DNA from: Anaerolineales bacterium
GTDB lineage: Bacteria; Chloroflexota; Anaerolineae; Anaerolineales; DRMV01
Direction of reading: 5' to 3'
DNA: 14,717 nt
NCBI GenBank assembly: GCA_027026295.1
Contig: JALVOR010000341.1
Span: forward strand, 10,083 to 24,799
The translations under genes were made by a program, and so were the position numbers. Each line of letters starts with the position of its first letter. Position 1 is the stretch's first letter. Below, piece by piece: positions 1 to 7,278 of this stretch. The notes under the pieces were generated by a model. The model did not search any database. It was given only the letters and a program-made list of their open reading frames with translations, and was not told where the DNA came from.

Positions 1-1
1 T

Positions 2-235
2 GCTTCGGCTGCGCTGCCCCGCGAGAAGGTGGAAGCCGCCATCGCGCAGGCATTGCAGGAAGCCGAAGCAAAGGACATTCGCGGCCAGGCAAGCACGCCC
101 TTTTTGCTGGAGCGGGTAAGCACCCTGACCGGACGGGCGAGCATGAGCGCCAACCTTGCCTTGCTGAAAAACAATGCTGCCGTGGCGGCGCAAATTGCCC
201 GTGCCCTCTTCCCGCCACGCGGCAAACTCGTGTGA
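2..235 (+). CDS. psuG: Pseudouridine-5'-phosphate glycosidase, C-terminal part (5' end outside window)
   Basis: The gene enters from the left edge in frame 2 and stops with TGA at 233-235, so only about 77 C-terminal residues are visible. The stretch GQASTPFLLERV, then LTGRASMSANLALLKNNA and a short Ala-rich helix match the conserved C-terminal region of the PsuG (indigoidine synthase A-like) family. This enzyme reversibly cleaves pseudouridine 5'-phosphate to uracil and ribose 5-phosphate in the cytoplasm. The catalytic residues lie upstream and cannot be checked. The next gene starts 13 bases after the stop, so the two are probably co-transcribed. The family call is firm for such a short piece, but whether the whole gene is intact is unknown. 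Confidence 0.85.
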   Translation, partial: ASAALPREKVEAAIAQALQEAEAKDIRGQASTPFLLERVSTLTGRASMSANLALLKNNAAVAAQIARALFPPRGKLV

Positions 236-248
236 GGGGTGGCCGACG

Positions 249-1058
249 ATGCGCGAGCGCGAACAGCGTTTGACCATTGCCCTGGCGCAAATGCCTGTGG
301 CCGCGAATGCGTCGGAGCGCAATTTTGCCGTGGCCGCTGAAGCCGTGGCCGAAGCCGCCCGCCGCGGCGCCGATTTGGCCTTGCTGCCGGAATTGTGGGC
401 ATGTGGCTACAGCGCCAGCAAATTCCCTGCCTGCGCTGCGGCGATGGGCAAAGGCGCTTTTGCCCGCATGCAGGCGCTGGCGCAGGCCTATCGCGTGGCA
501 GTGGGCGGCTCGCACGTGGAGCGCGCTGGCGACCGCCTTTACAACACTTTTGCCCTATATGCCCCCGACGGCAGCCTGTGGGGTGTTTATCGCAAAATCC
601 ACCGCTTTTTGCCCATGGGCGAGGGCGTCCTTGCGCCAGGCGAAGCGGTGCAGGTTGCCGCCACGCCGTGGGGAAAAATTGGGCTGGCGGTGTGCTACGA
701 TTTGCGCTTTCCTGAAGTGTTTCGGCTGCAAGCCGTGGCGGGCGCCCGCCTGCTGCTGGTGGTCGCGGCGTGGCCGCTTTCCCGCATTGCCCACTGGGAA
801 GCCTTGCTGCGCGCCCGCGCCATCGAAAATCAGGCTTTCGTTGCTGCCGTCAACCGTGCGGGCGTTTCGGGGGAAACCGTCTTCGGCGGGCGGAGCATGG
901 TGGTTTCCCCGCAAGGCGAGGTGCTCGTGCAGGCCGGAGCGCGGGAAGCCCTCCTGACCGTGACCGTTGACCTTGCCGAAACCGATGCGTACCGCGCTGC
1001 TTTCCCTGCCTTGCAGCACCGCTCGCCGGAAGCCTATCACCTGGGGGGCAAGGTATGA
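249..1058 (+). CDS. Carbon-nitrogen hydrolase (nitrilase superfamily, omega-amidase-like)
   Basis: A 269-residue cytoplasmic hydrolase of usual length for the family. The Glu-Lys-Cys triad is complete: Glu48 in LLPELWACGY, Lys116 in GVYRKIHRF and Cys149 in VCYDLRFPEVFR. The YDLRFPE context and the short size favour the omega-amidase / NIT2-like or deaminated-glutathione amidase branch, which hydrolyses amides of small carboxylates. The substrate cannot be read from sequence. I chose the ATG at 249 because a GAGGGG Shine-Dalgarno lies at 234-239 and the conserved N-terminal strand (LTIALAQMP) follows directly; an in-frame ATG at 174 lies inside psuG. The stop overlaps the start of the next gene as ATGA (1055-1058), implying translational coupling with a membrane protein. 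Confidence 0.9.
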   Translation: MREREQRLTIALAQMPVAANASERNFAVAAEAVAEAARRGADLALLPELWACGYSASKFPACAAAMGKGAFARMQALAQAYRVAVGGSHVERAGDRLYNTFALYAPDGSLWGVYRKIHRFLPMGEGVLAPGEAVQVAATPWGKIGLAVCYDLRFPEVFRLQAVAGARLLLVVAAWPLSRIAHWEALLRARAIENQAFVAAVNRAGVSGETVFGGRSMVVSPQGEVLVQAGAREALLTVTVDLAETDAYRAAFPALQHRSPEAYHLGGKV

Positions 1059-2620
1059 ACCTGCGGGAAGACCGCCGCTGGTATGGAGGGCTGACCCTTG
1101 CCGTGTTGCTGGTGGCTGTTTTCCCCTACGCTGCCTTGTGGCTCAAAGGGGGCGAAAATTTTGTCTTCAGCGGGCTGCTGTATTTGCCTTACGATGGCTA
1201 TACTTACCTCGCCAAAATGCGGGAAGGCTGGATGGGCGCATGGCGTTTTACGCTGGCGTACACGCCGCATCCAGGGCGGGGAGCGTATCTCTATCTCTTC
1301 CACATCGCGTTGGGGCATTTGGCACGCTTCGTGGGGCTTTCGTTGCCTTTGACCTACAACCTGGCGCGCCTCGTTGGTGATGCGGCAGCGGTGTGGGCGC
1401 TGGGTCGCTTTTTCGGCGCGCTTTTCCCGCAGGATGCGTTCACCCGCCGTTTCGCGTGGGTGGTTTCGTTGTTCGGGCTGGGCATGGGCTGGGCGGTGTT
1501 GCCGTGGGCACAGGCCGTTCTGCCAATGGATTTTTGGGTTTCCGAAGTCTATCCGCTGCTGACCATGCTCACCAATGCCCATTTTCCGTGGGCGTTGGCA
1601 TGCATGGTGGCGTTGCTCACGCCGGGGAAGACGACCTGGAAGCATGCCGTCGCGGCGCTGGGGCTGGCGTTGCTTTCCCCCTTTGGGCTGGTGCTGACCG
1701 GCTTGATTTTGGCGTTCCGCTTTGCGTGGCTTTACACCGCCGATTTCCTGCCCGTGGCGGGTGAGCGCTGGTGGGATGTGCGTCGCTTTCCTGCCGAGGT
1801 GCGGGAAACCTTCTGGCGGGGCGTGGCGGTGGGGATGGGCGGCACGCCATACACGGCTTACACTTATTGGGCGACGCATCGCGACCCCGTGCTGGCGGGC
1901 TGGACGGCGCAGAACAGCACGCCGCTGCTGCCGTGGTGGAATATGCTCTTTGCGCTGCTGCCGTGGGCGCTGCTGGCGCTGAGTGTGTGGCGGAAGCCGC
2001 ACCCGGCGCGGCGGCTGTTGGTGCTGTGGGTGGCGGCTTCCCTGCTGTTGGCGGTGATGCCCACGGCCTTACAGCGCCGTTTCCTGATGGGGGTGTTCGT
2101 GCCGTTGGTGGGGCTGGCGGCGATAGGGTGGGGCGAGGTGTTCCGCAAGCATTTGTGGGGGAAACTCGTTCCTTTGTTGGCTGTGCCTTCGGTGGTGCTG
2201 GTGGTAGGCGTGCCGCCCGTGACATATCAACCTGTAACACCCGAGGGCGGCGTGTTGCTGCTGTATTTGACCCGCGGCGAAGCCGACGCGATGGCGTGGC
2301 TGCGCGAGCACACCCCGCCCGAGGCCGTGGTTTTGGCCGCACCGGATACCGGCGCGATCATTCCTGCGTGGAGCGGACGGCGGGTGCTGTATGGGCATCC
2401 GATGGAAACCCTCGACGGTCCGCGCTACCGCGAACTGGTGGGCGATTTCTTCCGCCGCTGCCTGAAAGGCGACGCGGCGTGGAAGTTTTTGCACGATGAA
2501 GGGGTGAATTACATCTTTCTCGGCCCGCGCGAGCGCGCGTTGGGCGGCCTGCCCATTTACCTGCCGCCGGAAACCGTCGTTGCCCGGTTCGATGGCGTCA
2601 CGATTTACCGCGTGCCGTGA
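1055..2620 (+). CDS. Multi-pass membrane protein A1, GT-C-like architecture, family not named
   Basis: A 521-residue integral membrane protein with roughly ten hydrophobic segments up to about residue 390, then a soluble C-terminal domain (about 406-521). The first predicted outer loop, after transmembrane segment 1, carries YDGYTYLAKM around Asp47. Acidic residues in this loop are typical of GT-C glycosyltransferases. The tail has WLREHTPPEAVVLA and YIFLGPRERALGG, resembling C-terminal regions of PMT/ArnT-like proteins. It is homologous along its length to the protein at 7276-8820 (shared PYAA, FSG.L, DG..Y.AKM, GP.ER.LG). The start is set by the ATGA overlap with the amidohydrolase and a G-rich Shine-Dalgarno at 1043-1048. 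Membrane location is certain. Glycosyl or lipid-linked transfer is inference. Confidence 0.8.
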   Translation: MNLREDRRWYGGLTLAVLLVAVFPYAALWLKGGENFVFSGLLYLPYDGYTYLAKMREGWMGAWRFTLAYTPHPGRGAYLYLFHIALGHLARFVGLSLPLTYNLARLVGDAAAVWALGRFFGALFPQDAFTRRFAWVVSLFGLGMGWAVLPWAQAVLPMDFWVSEVYPLLTMLTNAHFPWALACMVALLTPGKTTWKHAVAALGLALLSPFGLVLTGLILAFRFAWLYTADFLPVAGERWWDVRRFPAEVRETFWRGVAVGMGGTPYTAYTYWATHRDPVLAGWTAQNSTPLLPWWNMLFALLPWALLALSVWRKPHPARRLLVLWVAASLLLAVMPTALQRRFLMGVFVPLVGLAAIGWGEVFRKHLWGKLVPLLAVPSVVLVVGVPPVTYQPVTPEGGVLLLYLTRGEADAMAWLREHTPPEAVVLAAPDTGAIIPAWSGRRVLYGHPMETLDGPRYRELVGDFFRRCLKGDAAWKFLHDEGVNYIFLGPRERALGGLPIYLPPETVVARFDGVTIYRVP

Positions 2621-2631
2621 GGGGGCTTTCT

Positions 2632-4857
2632 ATGTGGCTGCCATCTTGGATTTTCTGCAAGGCAGGGAAGCAGGCGGCGCGCCCTTGCTGGTGGATGTGG
2701 CTTTCGTGGGTGGTGTGGGTTGGGGTGGTGTTAGCACCCTTTTGGAAGGCCATTCCCTACCCCCCTGGCGCCGATTTTTCCGATATTGCGGTGGCGCACC
2801 TGCCGCAAATTTTGTATTTGCGCCACGCCCTGACTTCATGGCACACCGTGCCCCTTTGGGCGCCCACCTACTACAGCGGCTACCCTTTTTATGCCGACCC
2901 GTTGAGCGGCCTGTGGTATCCCCCCGGCTGGTTGGCAGTGGCCTTGCCGTTGCCGTGGGGTATTGCCCTCACCGTGGGGCTGCACTGGCTGCTGAGCGCG
3001 TGGGGCATGTATGCTTTTTTGCGTTCCCGCGGGCGGGAAGCCGTGGCAGCGTGGGTGGGCGCTGCGGCGTGGCTGGGTTTCAGTAAGGTTTGGGCGCATT
3101 GGGGGGCTGGGCATTTGACCTTGCTCTACGCCGTGGCATGGACGCCGTGGTTGTTGTGGGCGGCTTCGCATGGAAGGCGCTGGCAGCGGGCAGGCGTAGT
3201 GCTGGCGCTGATTTTCCTTGCCGACCCGCGCTGGGCGGCCTATGCAGGTGGCTTGTGGGCGCTCTGGGCGTTGTGCCTTGCCTGGGAAACCGTCGCTGAC
3301 CGGCGAGCCGCCATCGTGGCGTGGTTGCGTCACGTGGCGCTGGAAGGCGGCATCGCGGCGGCATTGGCTGCGCCGCTGGCGGTGCCGCTGCTGCATTACA
3401 CGGCTTTGAGCACCCGCCGCGCGATGACCTCCCATGATGTCTTTGCCTTTTCTTTGCCGTGGGCGCGGCTGGCGGGGCTGTTTGCCCCTGTGGGCGGGAT
3501 GTACGAGTGGGTGATTTATCCGGGGGCAGTGGCGCTGTTGCTGGCGGCGCTCGCCTGGCTGCGGGGGAAAGCCCGTTTTTGGGGAGCGATTGTTGCGTTG
3601 ACCTTGCTGTGGGCACTGGGTAATCATCTTCCACTGATATGGCTGGGGCATTTGCCGGGTCTTCGGTTGCTGCGGGTGCCGCCGCGCGGGCTGTTCCTGC
3701 TGGGCTTTGCCGTGGCTGTGGCGACAGCAGCAGGGGTGGAAGTATGGGAGAAAAAAAACGAAGCGCCAGGACGCCAAGGAACGCCAAAGGGGCCAAGAGA
3801 GCGCCCCCACGGCAAGAATGCTTCGTATAGCCACTTAAGAAGCGGGCAGGGAAATCTCCCTCGTTTAGCGCTGTTCACTTTGGTCATTGTAGGCGTTGCG
3901 CTCTCTGTTGGGTTGGGCATGGCAACCGGGCGTCTTGCGATGGCAATGTGGGGTAGTGCGGTGTGGCTACTGGCGGCTGGCATGCTGGGGGCGGTGAAGT
4001 GTTTTCCATCTGCCCGCTATGGATGGGGTGCGCTCCTGATGGCAGATTTGCTGCTCATGGCGGTGGGGTTGAGCACACCGCATCCTTGGGCTGCCGAAAT
4101 CGTGCCGCCCGCGGTGTTGGCAGCCGCTCAGGACGCCCGACCGTTCCGTTTTTACTCCCCTTCGTATAGCCTTCCGCAAAACGTGGCCGCTGCCCGCAAC
4201 TGGGAACTCGCCAACGGCGTGGACCCGTTGGTGGTGGCTTCCTATGCCGATTTTCTCTCCCGTGCCAGCGGTGTGCCGCTGGAGGGTTACACAGTGGTGC
4301 TGCCGCCGCTGAAAGATGGCGACGTGCGCGCCGATTGCGATGCTACGCCTTCGCCTGACCAGTTGGGATTGCTCAATGTCCGTTACGTGGTTTCGGTTTG
4401 TCCCATTGTGCATCCTGACCTGCGCGAAATCGCCCACGCTGAGGATTTATGGCTCTACCGTAACCTGCGCGAGCGCCCGCGGGCGTGGGTGGAAACCGCA
4501 GCGGGCTGGCAGCCTGCTGCGGCAGTGCGGTGGACGCCTAACGCCGTGACGGTGCGGGCATCTGGGCCGGGCAGACTGGTGCTCTCGGAAATCTCCTACC
4601 CCGGCTGGCAGGTTTTGGTGGATGGGCAGCCCGTTGCAGGTGAAGTAGCCCACGAAGTGCTGCGCACGGTGCCTTTGCCTGCCGGTGAGCACGTGGTGAT
4701 GTGGCGCTTCCGCCCGCGGGATTTGTACGTTGGTATGGCGTTGGCGCTGCTGGGTTTGGTTGCCGCGGGGTTCCTGCCTTTTGGGCAGAGAGAAACTGCT
4801 CAGGCAGAGATGGATGGGGACGCCATTTACTTGCCCCCGCCCACAAAAGGCTCTTAA
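2632..4857 (+). CDS. YfhO-like membrane protein B1 with an in-frame repeat insertion
   Basis: A 741-residue polytopic protein. Near the N-terminus it has SDIAVAHLP (Asp51), then PLWAPTYYSGYPFYADP and LWYPPGW, the outer-loop pattern I associate with YfhO-type GT-C proteins. The C-terminal beta domain (about 643-700) has ISYPGWQVLVDGQPV and PLPAGEHVVMWRFRP, followed by a last helix. In Bacillus subtilis YfhO takes part in glycosylating lipoteichoic acid; the acceptor here is unknown. Residues 373-411 form an unusually basic, Pro/Gly-rich loop that the paralogue at 8817-11153 lacks, and its DNA resembles a dispersed repeat. I chose the ATG at 2632 because AGGGGG at 2620-2625 is well spaced from it. 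A GTG at 2617 overlapping the previous stop is possible but has no such site. Confidence 0.85.
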   Translation: MWLPSWIFCKAGKQAARPCWWMWLSWVVWVGVVLAPFWKAIPYPPGADFSDIAVAHLPQILYLRHALTSWHTVPLWAPTYYSGYPFYADPLSGLWYPPGWLAVALPLPWGIALTVGLHWLLSAWGMYAFLRSRGREAVAAWVGAAAWLGFSKVWAHWGAGHLTLLYAVAWTPWLLWAASHGRRWQRAGVVLALIFLADPRWAAYAGGLWALWALCLAWETVADRRAAIVAWLRHVALEGGIAAALAAPLAVPLLHYTALSTRRAMTSHDVFAFSLPWARLAGLFAPVGGMYEWVIYPGAVALLLAALAWLRGKARFWGAIVALTLLWALGNHLPLIWLGHLPGLRLLRVPPRGLFLLGFAVAVATAAGVEVWEKKNEAPGRQGTPKGPRERPHGKNASYSHLRSGQGNLPRLALFTLVIVGVALSVGLGMATGRLAMAMWGSAVWLLAAGMLGAVKCFPSARYGWGALLMADLLLMAVGLSTPHPWAAEIVPPAVLAAAQDARPFRFYSPSYSLPQNVAAARNWELANGVDPLVVASYADFLSRASGVPLEGYTVVLPPLKDGDVRADCDATPSPDQLGLLNVRYVVSVCPIVHPDLREIAHAEDLWLYRNLRERPRAWVETAAGWQPAAAVRWTPNAVTVRASGPGRLVLSEISYPGWQVLVDGQPVAGEVAHEVLRTVPLPAGEHVVMWRFRPRDLYVGMALALLGLVAAGFLPFGQRETAQAEMDGDAIYLPPPTKGS
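3748..3864 (+). repeat. Dispersed-repeat-like insertion inside the YfhO-like gene B1
   Basis: These 117 bases encode the extra loop of B1. They open with a run of eight A (3751-3758), followed by short units such as GCGCCAGG, ACGCCAAGG and ACGCCAAAGG (3763-3790), a pattern unlike the surrounding membrane-gene DNA. AGGACGCCAAG at 3768-3778 recurs exactly at 11176-11186 in the convergent gap. The reading frame is kept. The encoded segment is basic and falls between two hydrophobic helices, so it is probably a cytoplasmic loop where an insertion is tolerated. The exact ends are uncertain by about 15 bases on each side. Confidence 0.6.
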
Positions 4858-4981
4858 GTTCGGCTACACTGATGTTGCGAAGTGCTCGTTCCAGTTTTGT
4901 ATCACGTCACGCTACACTTTTCCCTGGCGCAAGTTTTCTTTGTGCCCCTACAGCAGCACCGCTGCGAAAGGAAACGATATC
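4858..4981 (+). promoter_or_regulatory. Gap between B1 and the WD40 gene; probable leader, no clear promoter
   Basis: This 124-base gap is less GC-rich than its surroundings and probably contains the start of WD40-gene transcription. TACACT near 4912 could be a -10 box, with TTCCAG about 18 bases upstream as a poor -35; neither is convincing. A small hairpin (GCAGC / GCTGC, 4953-4965) abuts the Shine-Dalgarno AAAGGAAA at 4967-4974, which is well placed for the ATG at 4982. No terminator with a T-run was seen after B1. Confidence 0.3.
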
Positions 4982-7069
4982 ATGAAACGCCGGTCTATCT
5001 TCCTGCTCGTCGTTGCAGCCAATCTTGTGATGTTAGCGTGTAATTTGCCTTCCCCCACGCCTCCAGCCTCCAATACCACCCCATTTCTCACCCATACCTC
5101 AATAACCACGCTAACAGTTCCCATCACTACCCCAGCCGACACAATACCTGCTGCCACTTCTACCATTCCGCAGCCTACTCTGACGCTTACGCCTACGGTT
5201 ACGCCCGCTCCCGTCTTCACGAGTACGCCTACTTCCACACCCTTTGAGATGCCCGTGCTTGTGGGCACCCCTTACCCTGTCCCATCTGCACCCATCACTG
5301 CTTCCAATGTTGGGCAAATCATGCCCCTGGCTCGTTGGGGCAAAGGGACGGTGAATGCGGTAGCCTGGTCGCCGGACGGCCGTCTGCTGGCTGTGGCTTC
5401 CTCCATTGGCGTTTACCTGTACGACGCCCAGACCTTGCAAGAGGTGCGCTTGATGGAAACGGAGGTTGTGGACAGTGTGGCCTTCTCGCCAGATGGGCAG
5501 ATGTTGGCCTCGGGATCGCGAGATGACAAGGTGCGTCTGTGGCGGGTTTCCGACGGGCAACGCCTGCGTACCTTAGAGGGGCATACGGAGGATGTGGAAA
5601 GCGTGGCTTTCTCGCCGGACGGTACGCTGCTGGCCTCTGGGTCGTATGATGGCACGGTGCGCTTGTGGCAGGTTGCCGATGGCGCTTTGCTGCATGCCCT
5701 GGAGGGGCATACAGATGGGGTGAACAGTGTGGCCTTCTCGCCGGATGGGCAGACGGTGGCCTCAGGAGCGAGTGACGGCACGGTGCATCTGTGGCAGGTT
5801 TCCGATGGTGCTTTGTTGCGTGCCTTGGAAGGGCATACGGACAGGGTGAATAGTGTGGCTTTCTCGCCGGATGGTGCGCTGCTGGCCTCTGGGTCGTATG
5901 ATGACACGGTGCGCTTGTGGCAGATTGCCAATGGTGCCTTGCTGCATACCCTGGAGGGGCATACAGAGGAGGTGAACAGCGTGGCCTTCTCGCCGGATGG
6001 GCAAATGTTGGCCTCAGGCTCGTGGGATGAAACGGTGTGTCTGTGGCGGGTTTCCGATGGGCAACGCCTGCGTACACTAAAGGGGCATACGAATGCCGTA
6101 GAAAACGTGGCTTTCTCGCCGGATGGGCAGATGCTGGCTTCGGGAGCGTATGACGAAACGGTGCGTTTGTGGCAGGTTTCCGACGGCGCCCTGTTACGCA
6201 CTCTGGAGGGGCATACGGAGGCGGTGGACAGCGTTGCTTTCTCGCCAGATGGTCAGATGTTGGCCTCGGGGTCATGGGATGATACGGTGCGCCTGTGGCG
6301 GGTTTCCGATGGGAGACTTTCGCTCGCCCTGGGGGGACATACGGGCTGGGTGAACAGCGTGGCTTTCTCGCTGGATGGGCAGATGTTGGCCTCGGGGTCG
6401 CGGGATGATACGGTGCGTTTGTGGCAGGTTTCCGACGGACAATTCCTGCGTACGCTGGATGGGCATACGGGGGCGGTGGAAAGCGTGGCTTTCTCACCAG
6501 ACGGGCAGATGTTGGCCTCGGGGGCGGATGACGGCACAGTGCGCCTGTGGCGGGTTTCCGACGGGCAACGCCTGCGTACCTTAGAGGGGCATACGAATGC
6601 TGTGGAAAGCGTGGCCTTCTCGCCAGACGGGCAGATGTTGGCCTCTGGATCGTATGATGGCACGGTGCGTTTGTGGCGGGTTGCCGATGGCGCCTTGCTG
6701 CACACCCTGGAGGGACATACGGACGGGGTGAGCAGTGTGGCTTTCTCGCCGGATGGGCAGATGCTGGCCTCTGGGTCATATGATGGCACGGTGCGTCTGT
6801 GGCAGGTTTCCGACGGTGCCCTCCTGCGCACTTTGGAGGGGCATACAGACGGGGCGGCTGGTGTGGCTTTCTCGCCGGACGGTACGCTGCTGGCCTCTGG
6901 GTCGTTTGACGGCACGGTGCGCTTGTGGCAGGTTTCCGACGGGCAACGCCTGCGTACGTTAAAAGGGCATACCAATGCTGTAGCAAGCGTGGCCTTCTCG
7001 CCGGATGGGCGGATGCTGGCCTCTGGGTCGTTTGACGGCACGATACGACTGTGGGGCGTAGGACCGTAG
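4982..7069 (+). CDS. Secreted lipoprotein with 14 WD40 repeats
   Basis: A 695-residue protein. Residues 1-20 form a signal peptide (MKRRS, a hydrophobic core, then VMLAC with Cys20 as the likely lipidated residue; Met at -3 makes the lipobox weak). A Thr/Pro/Ser-rich linker runs to about 108. From 109 on there are 14 WD40 units: one diverged unit (124-162, 39 residues) and 13 near-identical units of exactly 42 residues, each VxSVAFSPDG..LASGS.D.TVRLW followed by GH. The strand before unit 1 (IMPLARWG) can complete the last blade, so 14 units fit two seven-bladed propellers, each a scaffold for protein or ligand binding. Start: ATG with a good Shine-Dalgarno 8 bases upstream; the frame is open further upstream but only over B1. 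Its partner is unknown. Its location between two membrane gene pairs suggests, but does not show, a cell-surface role. Confidence 0.9.
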   Translation: MKRRSIFLLVVAANLVMLACNLPSPTPPASNTTPFLTHTSITTLTVPITTPADTIPAATSTIPQPTLTLTPTVTPAPVFTSTPTSTPFEMPVLVGTPYPVPSAPITASNVGQIMPLARWGKGTVNAVAWSPDGRLLAVASSIGVYLYDAQTLQEVRLMETEVVDSVAFSPDGQMLASGSRDDKVRLWRVSDGQRLRTLEGHTEDVESVAFSPDGTLLASGSYDGTVRLWQVADGALLHALEGHTDGVNSVAFSPDGQTVASGASDGTVHLWQVSDGALLRALEGHTDRVNSVAFSPDGALLASGSYDDTVRLWQIANGALLHTLEGHTEEVNSVAFSPDGQMLASGSWDETVCLWRVSDGQRLRTLKGHTNAVENVAFSPDGQMLASGAYDETVRLWQVSDGALLRTLEGHTEAVDSVAFSPDGQMLASGSWDDTVRLWRVSDGRLSLALGGHTGWVNSVAFSLDGQMLASGSRDDTVRLWQVSDGQFLRTLDGHTGAVESVAFSPDGQMLASGADDGTVRLWRVSDGQRLRTLEGHTNAVESVAFSPDGQMLASGSYDGTVRLWRVADGALLHTLEGHTDGVSSVAFSPDGQMLASGSYDGTVRLWQVSDGALLRTLEGHTDGAAGVAFSPDGTLLASGSFDGTVRLWQVSDGQRLRTLKGHTNAVASVAFSPDGRMLASGSFDGTIRLWGVGP
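5468..7066 (+). repeat. 126-bp tandem repeat array encoding WD40 units 2-14
   Basis: Thirteen consecutive units start at 5468, 5594, 5720, 5846, 5972, 6098, 6224, 6350, 6476, 6602, 6728, 6854 and 6980, all in perfect 126-bp register; the last lacks its final third. Distant units share long identical DNA, such as 5537-5587 with 6545-6595, exactly eight units apart. Units 3 and 13, ten units apart, also share long stretches. This implies recent unequal recombination or gene conversion. Confidence 0.95.
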
Positions 7070-7180
7070 GGCATCAGGGAGAGCGAGTAGCATGCACGTA
7101 TGAAACGCTTGGCGGAAGTTGAGGGCAACGGCGACATGGTGCTCGCTTCATGCCGTGACATTATTTGCCCTGCTGGTTTT

Positions 7181-7216
7181 GGGCAGGCGAAGATGCCGCC
7201 TTTGCCTGCCCTTTAG
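7181..7216 (+). terminator. Possible terminator after the WD40 gene
   Basis: GGGCAGGCGAAG (7181-7192) pairs with CTTTGCCTGCCC (7200-7211) across a 7-base loop, giving 12 pairs including one G-U. A short TTTAG tract follows at 7212-7216. It lies about 110 bases beyond the WD40 stop and just before the next promoter, a sensible place to end that transcript. The T-tract is short, so its strength is doubtful. Confidence 0.5.
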
Positions 7217-7248
7217 CCCCGTTGAAGCGAAAATTCCCGCAGAGCACC

Positions 7249-7278
7249 TTGCCCGATTGGGCTATAATCGGGGGCATG
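7249..7278 (+). promoter_or_regulatory. Promoter of the A2-B2 pair with an inverted repeat over the -10 box
   Basis: A consensus TATAAT lies at 7263-7268, only 7 bases before the ATG at 7276, so transcription would begin at or within about two bases of the start codon. There is no good -35 hexamer at normal spacing (7240-7245 reads CAGAGC). CCCGATT (7252-7258) and AATCGGG (7266-7272) form a perfect 7-bp inverted repeat spanning the -10 region, which could be an operator or chance. Confidence 0.5.

Noticed and set aside
174..248. Upstream in-frame start for the amidohydrolase
   Set aside because: It would lie inside psuG and add a non-homologous leader; the ATG at 249 has a ribosome binding site.
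3821..3832. 12-mer CTTCGTATAGCC repeated at 4160-4171
   Set aside because: An exact 12-base match is expected several times by chance within a window of this size, and no longer similarity surrounds it.
2836..3834. 332-codon - strand open frame inside B1
   Set aside because: Same reason: GC-rich shadow of a real membrane-protein gene.
3846..3859. Small hairpin AGGGA-AATC-TCCCT in the B1 insertion
   Set aside because: A 5-bp stem inside coding DNA with no T-run; too short to support as a terminator or insertion end.
5319..6986. Long antisense open frame (555 codons) with 42-residue periodicity opposite the WD40 array
   Set aside because: The repeat unit is a multiple of three and lacks stops on that frame, so openness is inherited from the sense repeats. 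The product is Pro/Arg/Ala-rich with no recognisable domain or start signal.
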